From Cyathus striatus (Eukaryota > Basidiomycota > Agaricomycetes > Agaricales > Nidulariaceae): DNA of 64,000 nt. The stretch is from assembly GCA_025738555.1 (NCBI GenBank), contig JAOVFP010000016.1, positions 124,001 through 188,000 of the forward strand, written 5' to 3'. The position numbers were made by a program, and so were the translations under genes. Below the pieces are notes generated by a model, which was given only the letters and a program-made list of their open reading frames with translations, was not told the DNA's origin and did no database searches. Below are positions 1-11,143 of this stretch, one piece after another (positions within the stretch are counted from its first letter, which is position 1; each line of letters starts with the position of its first letter).

Positions 1-802
1 GCTCAACGCGAGTGTTATACCGCATGTTTGGGTTATTATCGTTATTATTAATACCGTGGTATGAAGCAAATGCGCGTAGGTACCGATGGACTTTCTGGTG
101 CGGAAGCTCTGCGTATGGGTGTTAAAGAGGATAAGGTGGACGGAGGAAAGGCAAGGGACGTACCCCATGGTGTGCCCTTTGGTCAGGGAAACTCACGAAT
201 CTATACACGACTTCACTGTCAACACCGCACGAGAGAAGAACCAACAACACATCACCTGTTGAACAGGCTGCATATGCATCAATACCAAATTACATCAAGC
301 ATCGCGAACCGAACTCACAGAAGGTACATTAGTCGTCAACCTCTTCCAGATCGGCTTAGGCGCTCTATGGCCCCTCCTAATCCGTTCCCCCACTTCCTCG
401 CCATAAACCTCCGTATATGGCATCTGCACACCGTGCGGTGGTAAACTAGGCTCGTAATCGCCCACAGACACATCCACGTTCGGAGTGGGAGTGTATAACG
501 GCACTTCGTCTGTGTAATGCCAGTTCCCGCCAGGTGTGGTGTCCCGCTCGATGAGGTGTACTGTGGAGTTGAGTTGAGTCAGTTCGCGGTAAGCTGTGAG
601 CCCTCTGTAATTCTATCTGTGAGTAAAGCAGATACACTCGTAGAGAGGAAGGAACAGACCCAGGCCCAGCGCCAATTACAGCGACTTTCCGAATCGGCCA
701 TTTGAACTGGTATGCATCTTCTGCATCGCTGTAGAATAATGGTGTCCGCCGGGCGAGCACAAGTGGGAGCAGCAAAAGCACACTGAGTAGTCTCATGGCC
801 AT
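1..802 (-). pseudogene. Flavin-containing monooxygenase, 5' part (copy B), runs off window
   Basis: Minus-strand start near 802 gives a signal-peptide-like N-terminus (MAMRLLSVLLLLPLVLA), then KWPIRKVAVIGAGP, the GxGxxG FAD motif of the FMO family. Removing a short intron near 635-678 joins this to GLTAYRELTQLN, then LIERD, PGGNWHYTDE and DYEPSLPP, all FMO-like. A later exon reads HQKVHRYLRAFASYHG and NNPNMRYNTRVE at the left edge. FMOs use NADPH and O2 to oxygenate small nucleophilic substrates; the leader suggests a secreted or ER form. The exon at about 160-200 contains an in-frame TGA (183-185) where the frame suggests Trp (EFP-x-PKGTPW). Copy A has the same stop, so this copy is probably also dead, although an alternative splice is not excluded. 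The 3' half is outside the window. Confidence 0.7.
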
Positions 803-1993
803 GTCGATGGAGAGGAGAAGGGTCCAGGAAGAATCCCACGGTGGAAGGGAGATTTAAGTGCCTGCTTCCCTTTGATGTGGCCCATTTCGAGAAGACGGTG
901 GCGCAAAGCTTATTTCAGATGGGGTTGAAGTATTCTCTGTGGCTTGATCAAGAACATTTTTGCATGTATTGTGAGTATATCGAATTATTTACACTGTTAA
1001 AAGGAAAGGCTATAAGAGTTTTGGGTTGGGTTTGAAATTTGGGCAACTTCAAGTGGCCAGAGAGGCATGAAAGGATTGACAGTACGTATTATACCGAAAA
1101 TGAACAAATAGCACGTGTGCGACAGATATCCGGGAGAACGACACGTTCAGGGCAAACTGCAAAGCCATTCTGCCGTATCTCTTTAGAGAAGGCGAACATA
1201 GCCGCCACGCACAGCCCGAAACCGTCTAATTTCATACAGTGCGAAAGGCTGATGGTGGTGGTTGCGTACAGAAATTGGAAAGTATGGAAAGACGGATAGC
1301 CCTGGGACAATCATACTTGATCTCATCACTGATATTCACATTCCGCTTCGGCGCTTCGGCCTTCCGGCAACAACCTTTGGAAGTTATGTCGATTTTCAAG
1401 GCGCTGCGGACAAGCTACAGAGCAAAATGGGCTCAGAACTCCGTTTTTTATATGTACTGCATATAATTTGTAATATAATGGATAGCGATTAGTGTATCTA
1501 TTCTCAAATATAATTTATCGTTTACTTCCCCTCTCAGTTGGAGCACTGATGGGTGCGGCCCCTTTTAAAAATTTCAAACTTTAGTCATTAATTACACTGA
1601 CATTAACAAGCTCTTGGAAATTGTACACTTGATTGTATACACGCTGAATACATACATTGGAATGCTAATACCACTAGCTCTATGTAGGTGATCTGTGAGC
1701 AGTATTTACACAATACCTACTGTCAGCATGTAAGAGGGTCATGAATCAATCTAAACAAGATCCAAATTGACTAAATTACCTCCACTTTCAGACTGTTTTC
1801 AGACTTTGTTCCGACCTCAGACAAGAAATTGACTATAGAGTGATTAGGGTTTGACTAGTGCGTTACAAGTGCATGACTATGAATGACTGACCGCCTTTAC
1901 TGAGAGTCGGTCATGATGCATTCATGGCGCAAGTACCTATTGAACGCCCATAACATAAAAGTTCTTTAAGAGTCTTCTAAGAAAAATCTATAA
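803..1993. other. Intergenic stretch, no gene recognised
   Basis: About 1.2 kb lies between the 3' end of monooxygenase copy A and the 5' end of copy B. The immediate upstream of copy B (about 803-900) resembles the upstream of copy A (4510-4600), so the duplication includes promoter-proximal sequence. The short open frames at 1039-1492 overlap on both strands and show no family motif. I see no RNA gene or clear repeat. Confidence 0.5.
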
Positions 1994-4473
1994 CTACCAC
2001 CAATCATCATACGCAGACTCTTGCTCGTATCCTATTTCTCCATCAGCCTCACCAAACTGTCCTTTATATTCGACAGAAAAGTTGCCGACCGCGAAATCGG
2101 ACGTTCCAAATTTCGCAGCCCGCCAAACCCTGTCTATCTCATCGAGTCTAAGTATCAACATCATTAGTACACAGTCGAAACAAAAGAGAGGAGGAGATAA
2201 ATACTCGTCTGGAAGACTATCAATCTACAGAACAAAAATGTGTTCATCAGTATATTCGAGAGGGAGAACATAACATACCTGCCGTCCCCCATAATTTACA
2301 GCAGCACCATTCAACCACGCCACGAAAAATCTAATTAAATCTACATATCCATCAGTCAGAAATCATTCTCCACACAACTAAAAAGTGCGTACTCTTCGTG
2401 CGCTCGCGACTAAGATACTGAAAATGTCTCCCGTAACCCTGTCGCTCTTTCACCACGGTATCATAAGATGCCCAGAGGCCAGTTGTGAGTGGCAGAAACG
2501 CAGTGCGGGATCACACCTTCCCAATTGCAAGAGAGAGGAATTCGGCGTAGCGGAATGTTTGCAAGCCAGCGTTCACTATACGCATAATCAATACCAACAC
2601 CCACCCTACACATGAGATAGTAAATGAGAGACCACTAACTATTAATGAACGCTATACTCGGATCATCGATGTAAAACGTATCCAAGTATAAACTCCGTAG
2701 ATGTGTTCCGTCGGTAACGATGGGCTGTCTCTGACTCTTAGGGAGTGTGTCATTCAATCCAAGGGACGAGTTGGTGTATTGCGGAAGGAAAGGGTAGGTG
2801 TAGCGGTACCCTGTTTCAAATATTATGTTGTCTATTCCTGTGAGAATCTAAACGATGCATTCTGTCAGAACATATGCAGTATGGGAGTGGGTAAAAGTGG
2901 AGAGTATGGGTGGAGAGCAGCGGGAAGTCGTAGGGAAGTGGGAGGGCTTAAATGAGGTAAGGAACTGAAGTGGAATAAGTAGAACTAAATTCAAATGTCC
3001 AAAGCGGAGTCGACGGTTCGATACCAAAAGAGAAGACTCTCGGTTCCGTTAACAAGCTCAACCCTCCCTTCTTCAATTCCTCCCCCAATCGGCATAAGGA
3101 ACTGCCTAATCTCAGGAACAAGCGTTGTATTCGCTGGCAGACGACGGAGGAACATGCTTAGTTCCATGTGAGGAACAGTAGCTGGAAGATGGGTTGCAGT
3201 AGAGAGAGGGAGAGTTAAGAAAAAGGATGTGACGAACTGTTATCTGGCTACATATAGTATATCAAATTATCATTGAAAGCGGACCGAGAATGGATGAGCA
3301 TACCCTAATAGACTGATATATAATCTTCGCCAACGGATTAATTTCCCTAGAAATCTCCACCCCACTCGTCTGTCCTAGCATCAAACCAACCAAACTATTC
3401 ACAGGGAAAAATACATACAGCAGCACCAACAACCAACACACTCTTCCCCTCGAAACTATCTGGAATCCTATACTCCCTCGAGTGAGTAATCTTGGCAGGG
3501 AACGCCTGGCCCACGTTTCCAGACCAGGAATGTGTGGTACATTCGGAGCATTGTATCACCCGGTGGCGACTAGTACCGCGTCATAATGCTACAGCCGCGT
3601 CAGTCCACACTCACTACAAATACAGAGAAACCACACCTCCTTTATCCACGTAGCTTTGACAACCCCACCGTCTTTCGTAACGGTCTTAAGCGTTAATACC
3701 CAACCCGCCCTCTCCCCTCGATCGTTATAATGCTCCTCAGCAAGCTCAACGCGGGTGTTATACCGCACATCAGGGTTATTATCGTTATTGTTAACACCAT
3801 GGTAGGAGGCAGAAGCGCGGATATATCGTTGTATTTTCTGGTGCGGGAGCTCTGTATGTCGTTAGTGAAGAAAAGGGAGTAAGAGAAGGGACATACTCCA
3901 AGGCGTGCCTTTTGGTCAAGGAAACTCTCTTATCTGTTGGATAGGCTACCCAGGCTGTTAGTTACGAGCACACCATATAATATACCATAAACCACACCCA
4001 CAGAAGGGACATTACTCGTCCATGTCTTCCAAATCGGTTTAGGTACCATATGTCCCCTCCTCACCCGTTCCCCTACCTCTTCACCATACACCTCCGTATA
4101 TGACAGATCCACACCGCGCGGCGGTAAACTTGGCTCATAATCCCCCAGACACGTCGACGCTCGGAATGGGCGTGTAAAGGGGCACTTCGTCGGTGTAATG
4201 CCAATTTCCACCGGGCATGGCGTCTCGTTCAATGAGGTGCACAGTAAAGTTGAGTTGGGTCAGTTCGCGGTATGCTATGAGTCCTCTGTGAATTGTTAGT
4301 ATTGGAGTGAGTAAATGGGGGGAACAGACCCAGGCCCAGGGGCCAGCACCAATTACAGCGACTTTCCGAATCGGCCATTTGAACTGGTACGCATCTTCTC
4401 CATCGCCGAGAGAGAATAATGATATTTGCTGGGCGAGTACAAGTGGAAGCAGGAGCAACGCAAGTAGTCCCAT
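1994..4473 (-). pseudogene. Flavin-containing monooxygenase, full-length decayed copy (copy A)
   Basis: A complete multi-exon FMO can be traced. It starts with a leader MGLLALLLLPLVLAQ near 4473, then KWPIRKVAVIGAGP, LIERDAMPGGNWHYTDE, a middle exon YNAPNVPHIPGLETW, PAKITHSREYRIPDSFEGK, SGVEISREINPLAK and PFLPQYTNSSLGLNDTLP. It continues through THLRSLYLDTFYIDDPS and AGLQTFRYAEFLSLAIG to the C-terminus SAYDDWW with stop TAG at 1994-1996. Lesions visible against copy B: a 7-base insertion at the GxGxxG exon end (about 4335-4350), a 2-base loss before DYEPSLPP (about 4145), and a stop TGA at 3916-3918 in FP-x-PKGTPW. There is also a TGA after LVATG and a one-base frameshift after LETW (about 3510). 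It is certainly a pseudogene, unless copy B has the same fate by chance. Neighbours: copy B upstream, fragment C beyond 4900. Confidence 0.85.
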
Positions 4474-4619
4474 GGCCGCGTCGATATGGGGAGAGAGGAG
4501 GAATCCCATGGGGGAAGGGAGATTTAAGTGCCTGTCCCCCTTTGATGTGGCCCGCTTGGAGAAGACGATGGCTCAAAGCTTATTCCAGAATAGAGTTTCT
4601 GTTGCTGCATTCTCAGCGG

Positions 4620-4980
4620 CGTAATTAGCAGTACCTCTGCGTACCATTTATGTACGATAGTACATTGTGGGCATATCAGATTATGTGATACTGATGTCAG
4701 GGGGGTAATGAAAAGGCGTATGCGCTGGCGACGACCAGTAATGTCGTCTATAAAATAGAAAATGCTTTAGGATTCGTTGGGATGCGGAACAATCGAACCG
4801 TCCACCTACTATCGTGAACCAAGAACCATCATTTCCTCTCAAATATATAAACTCTACGAGCTCGAAAGTAAGTTCATAGGCCAAGAATTACACGAATAAC
4901 TTCTGGATCAAAGTTAACCATGCGTATCAGTTGTATGAATACGCATCATCACACACGACAGGTGAAAGAGACAAGACGAA
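4620..4980. other. Spacer between monooxygenase copies A and C
   Basis: The open frame at 4681-4884 on the minus strand has no recognisable family signature. By position it could be the decayed 3' end of fragment C, but I cannot align it to the C-terminus of copy A. Confidence 0.35.
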
Positions 4981-5430
4981 CTATTAACAAACGCCAAACT
5001 GGGATCATCGATGTTAATCATATCCAAGGACAAACTTCGCAGATGCGTTCCGTCCGTAACGATAAGGATGACAATGATTTATAGGAAGCGTGTCATTCAT
5101 TCCAAGGGTGGAGGTGATGTATTGCGGAAGGAAGACTGGGTCACGGTCGGTCGGCGTCCTGTACCGAACATTATATTGTCTATGTCTGTGAGAGTCTAAA
5201 CGATACATTGTGTTGGAGCTTGGGTTGAATATGTAGAAGAGATGACAAGATAAAGCGACGAAGGTGATGAAATGAAAAACCGACATACGAGCACTCGTGG
5301 ATCCATTAACAAGTTCACCCTTCCCCTCATCGAGATCGAATACAAGTTCCGCAGTATGGCAAGCGATGGAAATGTACAACGGGTACTGCTCTAAGACGTA
5401 TTTTCCAGGTGCCATGTGTTGAGGACTGGA
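4981..5430 (-). pseudogene. Flavin-containing monooxygenase 3' fragment (copy C)
   Basis: Only the C-terminal third is visible. One exon reads DLDEGKGELVNGS, matching EEGRVELVNGT in copy A. After an intron-like gap comes LTDIDNIMFGTG, then FLPQYITSTLGMNDTLP and a degraded stretch corresponding to VTDGTHLRSLYLDTFYIDDPS. The reading frame changes inside this last block, so the fragment is broken. No N-terminal FAD motif was found upstream; the sequence from 5470 to 5700 is a dispersed repeat instead. It probably remains from a third tandem copy. Confidence 0.65.
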
Positions 5431-5499
5431 ATTGTAGGTTTGGTTGGATGGAGTCGTCTCCATGATATGCCCTAGCAGGCTAGTACTGTTATAAGCGGA

Positions 5500-5680
5500 T
5501 ACCTACGATAAGTTCCACTTTGATGATGGAGGTTGGTAAAAGAGCGCTCTCGGTTAGACGTTGGATTCGGGCTAGACCTTCCCGCAACACCCCGAAATTA
5601 CTCGCCCGGCTCACGTCAGCCGAGAACCTAACGGGCCTAACCCGACTCCGAGAGAGGGCATCGTCACTCTCCGGACGATA
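5500..5680. repeat. Dispersed repeat fragment, related sequence at 12740-12830
   Basis: The segment around CTCGGTTAGACGTTGGATT (from about 5549) recurs as CTCGGTTAGACGCTGGATT near 12762 with similar flanks (CGCAACACCCCGA versus GCAACATTCCGAGA). This indicates two diverged copies of one short repeat. It contains no coding signature. The type of element is unknown. Confidence 0.5.
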
Positions 5681-5904
5681 CACCAATCAGACGCAACACC
5701 TTTACATCTGTAGTTCAATAGTCAAGTATGACGGACGAAGAAGCTCCAGAAACTACTACGTCATAAATTACTAGACAAGAGTTTCTACTCGCCCCATTAA
5801 TCAACACCCCTAACTAGCTACAAGTGCCCGCAGACCTACCCCACCCACAAAAACGATAAGCCAATTATGCCTGTGGAAGCATGCGCCAAATTCATATAAT
5901 GCAA

Positions 5905-7677
5905 CTATGCTATCCTGTAATTTTCGAGTTCAAGATCCATTCCTTGCTGCCGAAGGCTATGGACTCGTTGAGAAACATCATTGTCTTTCAGTAGCGCTTT
6001 GCAGCCGGATGCAAATATTCGAGCTGAAGTCAATTTATGCACCCCACGCGCCTGATCACCTTTCCAGCGATATTCCAATGCATCAATCATAACTCTACCA
6101 CAATCAACCAGTGTACCTTCTAGCGAAATTTCAGTAAGCTGTGTAAGGTAAACGGTAGTACTATCTCCATCCATAATAGGACGTGATGTGTTCGATTTTG
6201 AGGGAGATGGGAGCAGTAGTTCGAAAAGACCAGCAGTAAGCAGTAGTTCCGGATTGGAGGTCGGATACACATTATAATTTGGGTGGATTATAACATTTAA
6301 GTGTTCTATAGATTGTGCACTTTTGAGAAGTCTGAGCAGCTTCACCTCCGGGAGACCACAGCTAAAAGCTGCAAGAGTTAATGTATGCAGAGTATTTGCA
6401 TGTAGGATCATGGATGAGAGAGTGTCGACATGAACACTAAAATGTGAGCCTTCCTCGATTAATACTGATAAATTCTTCAATACTGGAAGTCGTAAGCATT
6501 TGAAATTTAGCATCCCATTCTGCGATGTGAAATATTCGATGCATAAAATGGTTAAGTGGCTGAGTGTAATGATACGCTTGGTATCATTTGATACTCCAGA
6601 TGAGATAAAATTATCGAAAGTGAAATCGAATTTTATTAGATTTGGAGTAATAGATAGCAAGTCCAACAATTCTGTATCCAAAACGAACCCTTCTGCATCT
6701 ATTTTTAATTCTTTTATGGGAGGAAGTTTGGAACGTTGAATTAAGGATATGACATCTTTTATGCAGGAAGATCCTGTGCTCGCATGCTGATAGAGCCCGT
6801 CTACGTGAAAGTTCTGCACTGCTGGCAATGATATATTTTTTATAATCCATTCACATATCATATCCCCATTCCCGTACACGAGACTGAATTTTTCAAGAAA
6901 TTCAAGCTGGAGTGAACATTGAGGAAGAGATAACTCCAGCTGCGGTAGTTCAATTGTACAGTCAATGAGTTGATTCATACTTTTTAGACAGCCCACTATA
7001 ACACTGAGTTCAAGACGTCTGCAATGAAACACAGTTATCCCAGCTAATTGAACTTGAAGTGGAAGTTTATCTCTCATTGATATTCTTTTGAGGTTTGGGG
7101 CTGTAATAGTTGTAGTAGTAGGATCTAAACCCGAAGTGTAGAGCCCGCGACATCCATTCAGAAGAAATGTGTTCAAAAGTGGAAGTGAATTCTTCAATGC
7201 AGCTTGTAGCCTTTCATACCCTTCCTTGGGACAGTATATACTGAGAACTTTGCATTGTCCGATGCGCTCTATAATCTGTTCCAAGATAGATCCGTCGCCG
7301 TATTCTTTGCAAGCCACCGCATATTCGCCCATTATCATAGTCAATGGTATTGCTCCCGTTCGTTGCAGCCATTTTTTCAATAGGGCAGAACACTTCATAT
7401 ACATTTGTTTGTCCTTCTCAAACTTGTGAGTATCCACCACTAGATGGATGGTGTCCCATAATTTTGGCGTTGAAAAGACCACCTCTTTCCAAGTTCGACA
7501 CACCTGACCGAGGGATACAGGTGTTACTAGAGGTTTGTTCCGACAATGCCGATTCTCATTCGGACAGGGGACTGCTTCCACCGATGCTAGAACCGCATCT
7601 CTGTAATCCTGACATGCTTCATCGAATATTTCTGTGACAATTTCTATGGGAAGGTGCTGGAGCGGGAAGGAGTCCAT
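5905..7677 (-). CDS. F-box protein with leucine-rich C-terminal half
   Basis: An intronless 590-residue ORF. The N-terminus LQHLPIEIVTEIFDEACQDY followed by TPVSLGQVCRTWKEVVFSTPKLWDTIHL is the classic agaricomycete F-box layout (LP.EI...IF, then CR.W...a..tP.LW). The rest is rich in evenly spaced leucines (for example LPLLNTFLLNGC, LELSLPQCSLQLEFLEKFSL, LTHLTLAAFSCGLPEVKLL), suggesting degenerate LRRs for substrate binding. F-box proteins connect targets to the SCF (Skp1-cullin-F-box) ubiquitin ligase; the target cannot be read from sequence. The start at 7677 has a favourable context (A at -3, G at +4). Such genes form huge lineage-specific families. No lesion was seen. It is the clearest intact host gene in the left part. 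Confidence 0.9.
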   Translation of the reverse strand: MDSFPLQHLPIEIVTEIFDEACQDYRDAVLASVEAVPCPNENRHCRNKPLVTPVSLGQVCRTWKEVVFSTPKLWDTIHLVVDTHKFEKDKQMYMKCSALLKKWLQRTGAIPLTMIMGEYAVACKEYGDGSILEQIIERIGQCKVLSIYCPKEGYERLQAALKNSLPLLNTFLLNGCRGLYTSGLDPTTTTITAPNLKRISMRDKLPLQVQLAGITVFHCRRLELSVIVGCLKSMNQLIDCTIELPQLELSLPQCSLQLEFLEKFSLVYGNGDMICEWIIKNISLPAVQNFHVDGLYQHASTGSSCIKDVISLIQRSKLPPIKELKIDAEGFVLDTELLDLLSITPNLIKFDFTFDNFISSGVSNDTKRIITLSHLTILCIEYFTSQNGMLNFKCLRLPVLKNLSVLIEEGSHFSVHVDTLSSMILHANTLHTLTLAAFSCGLPEVKLLRLLKSAQSIEHLNVIIHPNYNVYPTSNPELLLTAGLFELLLPSPSKSNTSRPIMDGDSTTVYLTQLTEISLEGTLVDCGRVMIDALEYRWKGDQARGVHKLTSARIFASGCKALLKDNDVSQRVHSLRQQGMDLELENYRIA

Positions 7678-8480
7678 GGTCTTGATGTGTTGGTGCGGAA
7701 AGAAGGGCGTAAAATTGTATTACATAGCTGTAGTAAAAACCAACTTTCCCACGGGAGACTGACTCGAGACAACGCCAATGTTCTAGAACACTGAGACAAA
7801 CCGAAAGACAGAAATCTGCCTAGATTTTAGCTTCATCTGAGTCAACATAAATGCCTTTCCGAGATATAACTGTGGGCCTGCCGGAAGAAGTGGCTGAATG
7901 GATAGGGACATCGTCTAAAACACGAGAATGCGTGTTATTATTTTTAATACAGTAGTAATACTTATTGTAATACTAATTAATATAAAGTAAATGTAATCTA
8001 GCTATTCCATCGTTCCGGCAGGAGTCCAGTTGAGTCCAGTTGGATTCTGTAAGTATTTATTTGAACTAGCCGGACCCGCGCTATTCAATAGATACCGGGT
8101 GGACTTCTGGTGGACTCGAGACGGACCAGAGCAGGACCGGATTCGACAAAAATGGCTGGACTTACAGCCAAAATATGTTCAGCCAAAGTCTAGCCGGAGT
8201 CCGGACAGAATGGGGGGGCAAGCGTAAAGACTTCACGAAAGGCCAGAAAACATCTTGAACGATTAGAATAAATGTAACTTGCACGAAGTATAAGTATGAA
8301 CATTGACATGTATATCGTTTATGTATCTGACCTACGACTTCGATCCTAAGTCAATGCAGGTTCATGATATCGTGGCCACTCGTACAATTGAGCTTAAGCA
8401 ATGATCTTATCATATATCAAATATAGAAGTTGTATACATCTTTCTAATATGTCAGACAATTTCCACAGTGCTTTGTATCG
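7678..8480. other. Intergenic, AT-rich with small inverted motif
   Basis: No gene recognised. The 10-base inverted pair CCTGCCGGAA (about 7877) and TTCCGGCAGG (about 8013) brackets an AT-rich core. To its right, 8020-8215 is rich in repeated GTCCAG/GGACT words. This may be a small decayed hairpin element. Confidence 0.35.
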
Positions 8481-9874
8481 TTACGAATTTAAATTCGCCA
8501 ACTGTATATCGTTCGAGACCAAAAATGGCGGAAGCTCAATCTCGCTCGGAGATCCGCCTGTATACCACCGTGGCGGCTCATTGATCATCTCAACCTTCAT
8601 TCGCTGCATGTTCAAAATGATGCGACATGTCTAAAAATATGAGCAGATAATGCGAAAATTTAAATGATGTTCTTACAATGAATGAAAAAATCGAAATAGG
8701 CCAACTATTGAAAATGATATAAACTTTGATTCATAGAAAAAGAAATTTAGTATATACTCACGAGAATATAATGTAAGGAACAGCAATTTGCTTAACAAAT
8801 GAATAGGGCACCAATAATGAAAAGGTGCCTAACAAAACTTCATGAGCATGCTCAACCAATCAGTTACTAATAAAACCTACACACACCTATTACAACCGTA
8901 AAAACCCAAAACCCATCGCGAAGCACAATTCTAACTATTTCAGTATCAACGTTTGTTTGGCCAGCGTTTCGTTTTGAAATAGTGAGTACGGCGACAGTGA
9001 ATTGGACAAAGAGAACGCTCCCGCTATGATTGAAATTCAGAAAGTACATAAGTAAAGTCAGAATAAAGAGTAACTAATAATTTGCTCACCCGTGGATGAG
9101 AATTTCGGATGGTGCAATTTCGCCACTGCAAATGGCATCGTATCTGATCTTAGGCATTATTGAAATCCCACAACCAATTGATATGGTCATTTCAAAGGTG
9201 TATAGTGCTAGCAATGTGAACCCAGATGCTTTCGAGCGGTTGTACAATGCATATACTACAGCGCACAAGCACAATTGACTTCAAGTGACACAGGCTCAGA
9301 GAATGTCATTCAGCCCACGTACCTCTTAACATGAGAACTGCCTCCATCGCCATGAATAAGACAATAAATGCTGCTAGTTGAAGCATGAACCAATGAACAC
9401 ATGTCGATGACGGCACGGGAAGATGAGACAGGACCCTCATCATAATTATATGATTAGCGCTGTCGGCGATACGACAGAAGCAATCCAGACGTCAATTTCC
9501 GCTTGTTAGTCAGGAACAAGATATCTACCTTTGAAACAGCAGTCCAAAGTATCTCGAAAACAGGTATATCGTCTTCACCTTCGTTATTGGCCGCCTACAC
9601 ACGACTGTCAGCGTTTCTGGGCGGCAGGACAGACAATGAGATTCCTCGCACTTCCATATATGACGGAATTCATGCGGACATGTGCATACGTATTCCCATA
9701 TCAGAAATATATAGGCAGCCACTTTCGCGGGAGGTGGGACGTTTGAACACCGGAAAGCTGTGGTGAATCATGGAAGAACTCACCGGACCAGTAATGTTGT
9801 GCTAGATAGCGTTCTTGAATAACGGGAGTGAAATATTCTTCAGATGGCATTGAAGGATTAAAGTTTAGTCCCAT
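8481..9874 (-). CDS. Seven-transmembrane DUF6533-type membrane protein
   Basis: Multi-exon minus-strand gene. Exon 1 (9874-9784) encodes MGLNFNPSMPSEEYF and ends in GTGAGT. The next exons give AAYIFLIWEYVCTCPHEFRHIW, joined over a small intron to KRPITKVKTIYLFSRYFGLL. Together these match the DUF6533 N-terminal pattern (YD..L....E...IW, then RY). Then follow a hydrophobic exon ending AVLMLR, VYALYNRSKASGFTLLALYT, FVQFTVAVLTISKRNAG, RDGFWVFTVVIG and VPYSFVKQIAVPYIIF. The last exon is CRIILNMQRMKVEM to the stop at 8481-8483. All junctions I checked are GT-AG and in phase, so it appears intact. Function in this fungal family is unknown. A homologue lies at 31273-32534 and a remnant at 10053-10310. 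Confidence 0.75.
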
Positions 9875-10052
9875 TACACCAATAGAGTTGGAGGAGACGT
9901 GGAGACGGTAAGGAAAGGATGGGGGTGAAGCCAAGGTAAAGGATGAATGAATAGATACTATATTTTCCCATTCTGCGTCTCTTTCGCTTGAATCAGAGTC
10001 GTGAGACAGCAGATACACCACAAATGGATAACTTTCCACAGCGTTTAGAATC

Positions 10053-10310
10053 CTAGATCATTTTTCTAAGCTTAAGCGAGCGTTGTTCGGGAGAAAGTAG
10101 ATTTGATTGACAGGTCTGAGAGAAATAAATCTCAGCTGAAAAAATATACAAATAAATTCTTACAATGAATGAAAATAAAGCGTTGGGCCACCTAAAAAAT
10201 TGGTGGAAGAATTTAAAAATAAAAAAATAAAAAAGCACCCACGGGAAGAGGATGAAGGGACGAGCAACCTGCTTCACAAAAGAATAGGGTACCGTAAGGG
10301 AAATTATTGC
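10053..10310 (-). pseudogene. Remnant of a second DUF6533-type seven-TM gene, 3' exons
   Basis: The minus strand reads VPYSFVKQVARPFILFPWV, nearly the same as VPYSFVKQIAVPYIIF in the neighbouring gene at 8481. After an AT-rich intron a terminal exon follows (TCQSNLLSPEQRS, stop at 10053-10055), equivalent to the TCRIILNMQR exon of the neighbour. Upstream, 10320-11040 has only weak, frame-broken resemblance to the transmembrane exons, so the 5' part is badly decayed or replaced. The repeat similarity between 8670-8830 and 10155-10310 is explained by this duplication. Confidence 0.6.
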
Positions 10311-11140
10311 TGTCCGATCTCAGATTTGCAATGCCTAATAGCTCACGATGTACAATCATTGTGCATACCGGAAACAAGAGCTACAGACGACGAATCTCAA
10401 TCAAACCTCCATCTTCTGACGCGTATGGTATGTCTTGTGAACATATATCGGTGGTCCAATAAAAGCCCCGGATGACTCGTAAAACTTCAATAAACCATCC
10501 TAGGAATTCATCCAACTCACCACACACATCGCCCAAATTCCCGATCTGGTCCCATCATAATCCAAAAAGGCAAATCACAAGTCAACTTCGCTCGAATTAA
10601 TAAGCGCCCTTCCCAGACGCCCAGGCCCGAGCGCATCCTACTCCTGAAGTTCACCGCTCAGCAGTTGTGTAACATGTTAATATCTCCATGCTAATCTCAT
10701 ATCTCCAAAGTCCAGCGAACGGCCTTCCACTCTATGTTTAAGTCCAACCCTACCCAAACCGCCACGAAAAACAGTACAAATGCATTCAGCACGGCCATTC
10801 GAACTTTGAAAAGCTCCCGGCAGTCCATGCTATCTTACACTCGGAGTCTCAACCTTGAACCGGTACCAATACTACATGGAGCACAAAAATAAACCAAATG
10901 TTCAAAAACACCATGAACGAAAAGTACCGCCGCCTTCGGACGAATTTTCGAAATCTGACATTCAAACTGAAGTCACTGAATGGATGAATAGGTGGTAACT
11001 GAAAACGAGCACAACGTCTGCACTTCCCACACAAAGCAAAAACAATCTAATATCAGTTACTCAAAGAAATCTAAGTACATAAACAAAAAGAAAAAAACCA
11101 ATCAAACGAACGAATTACAAGTTGGGTATACTTAACCAAA
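10311..11140. other. Decayed sequence upstream of seven-TM remnant
   Basis: The basic/hydrophobic frame at 10849-11034 (minus) might be an old transmembrane exon (FRKFVRRRRYFSFMVFLNIW), but no continuous model can be built. Otherwise nothing recognisable. Confidence 0.3.
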
Positions 11141-11143
11141 AAA

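Noticed and set aside
10053..10277. Independent small membrane protein
   Set aside because: It is the 3' remnant of a seven-TM gene read through its AT-rich intron.
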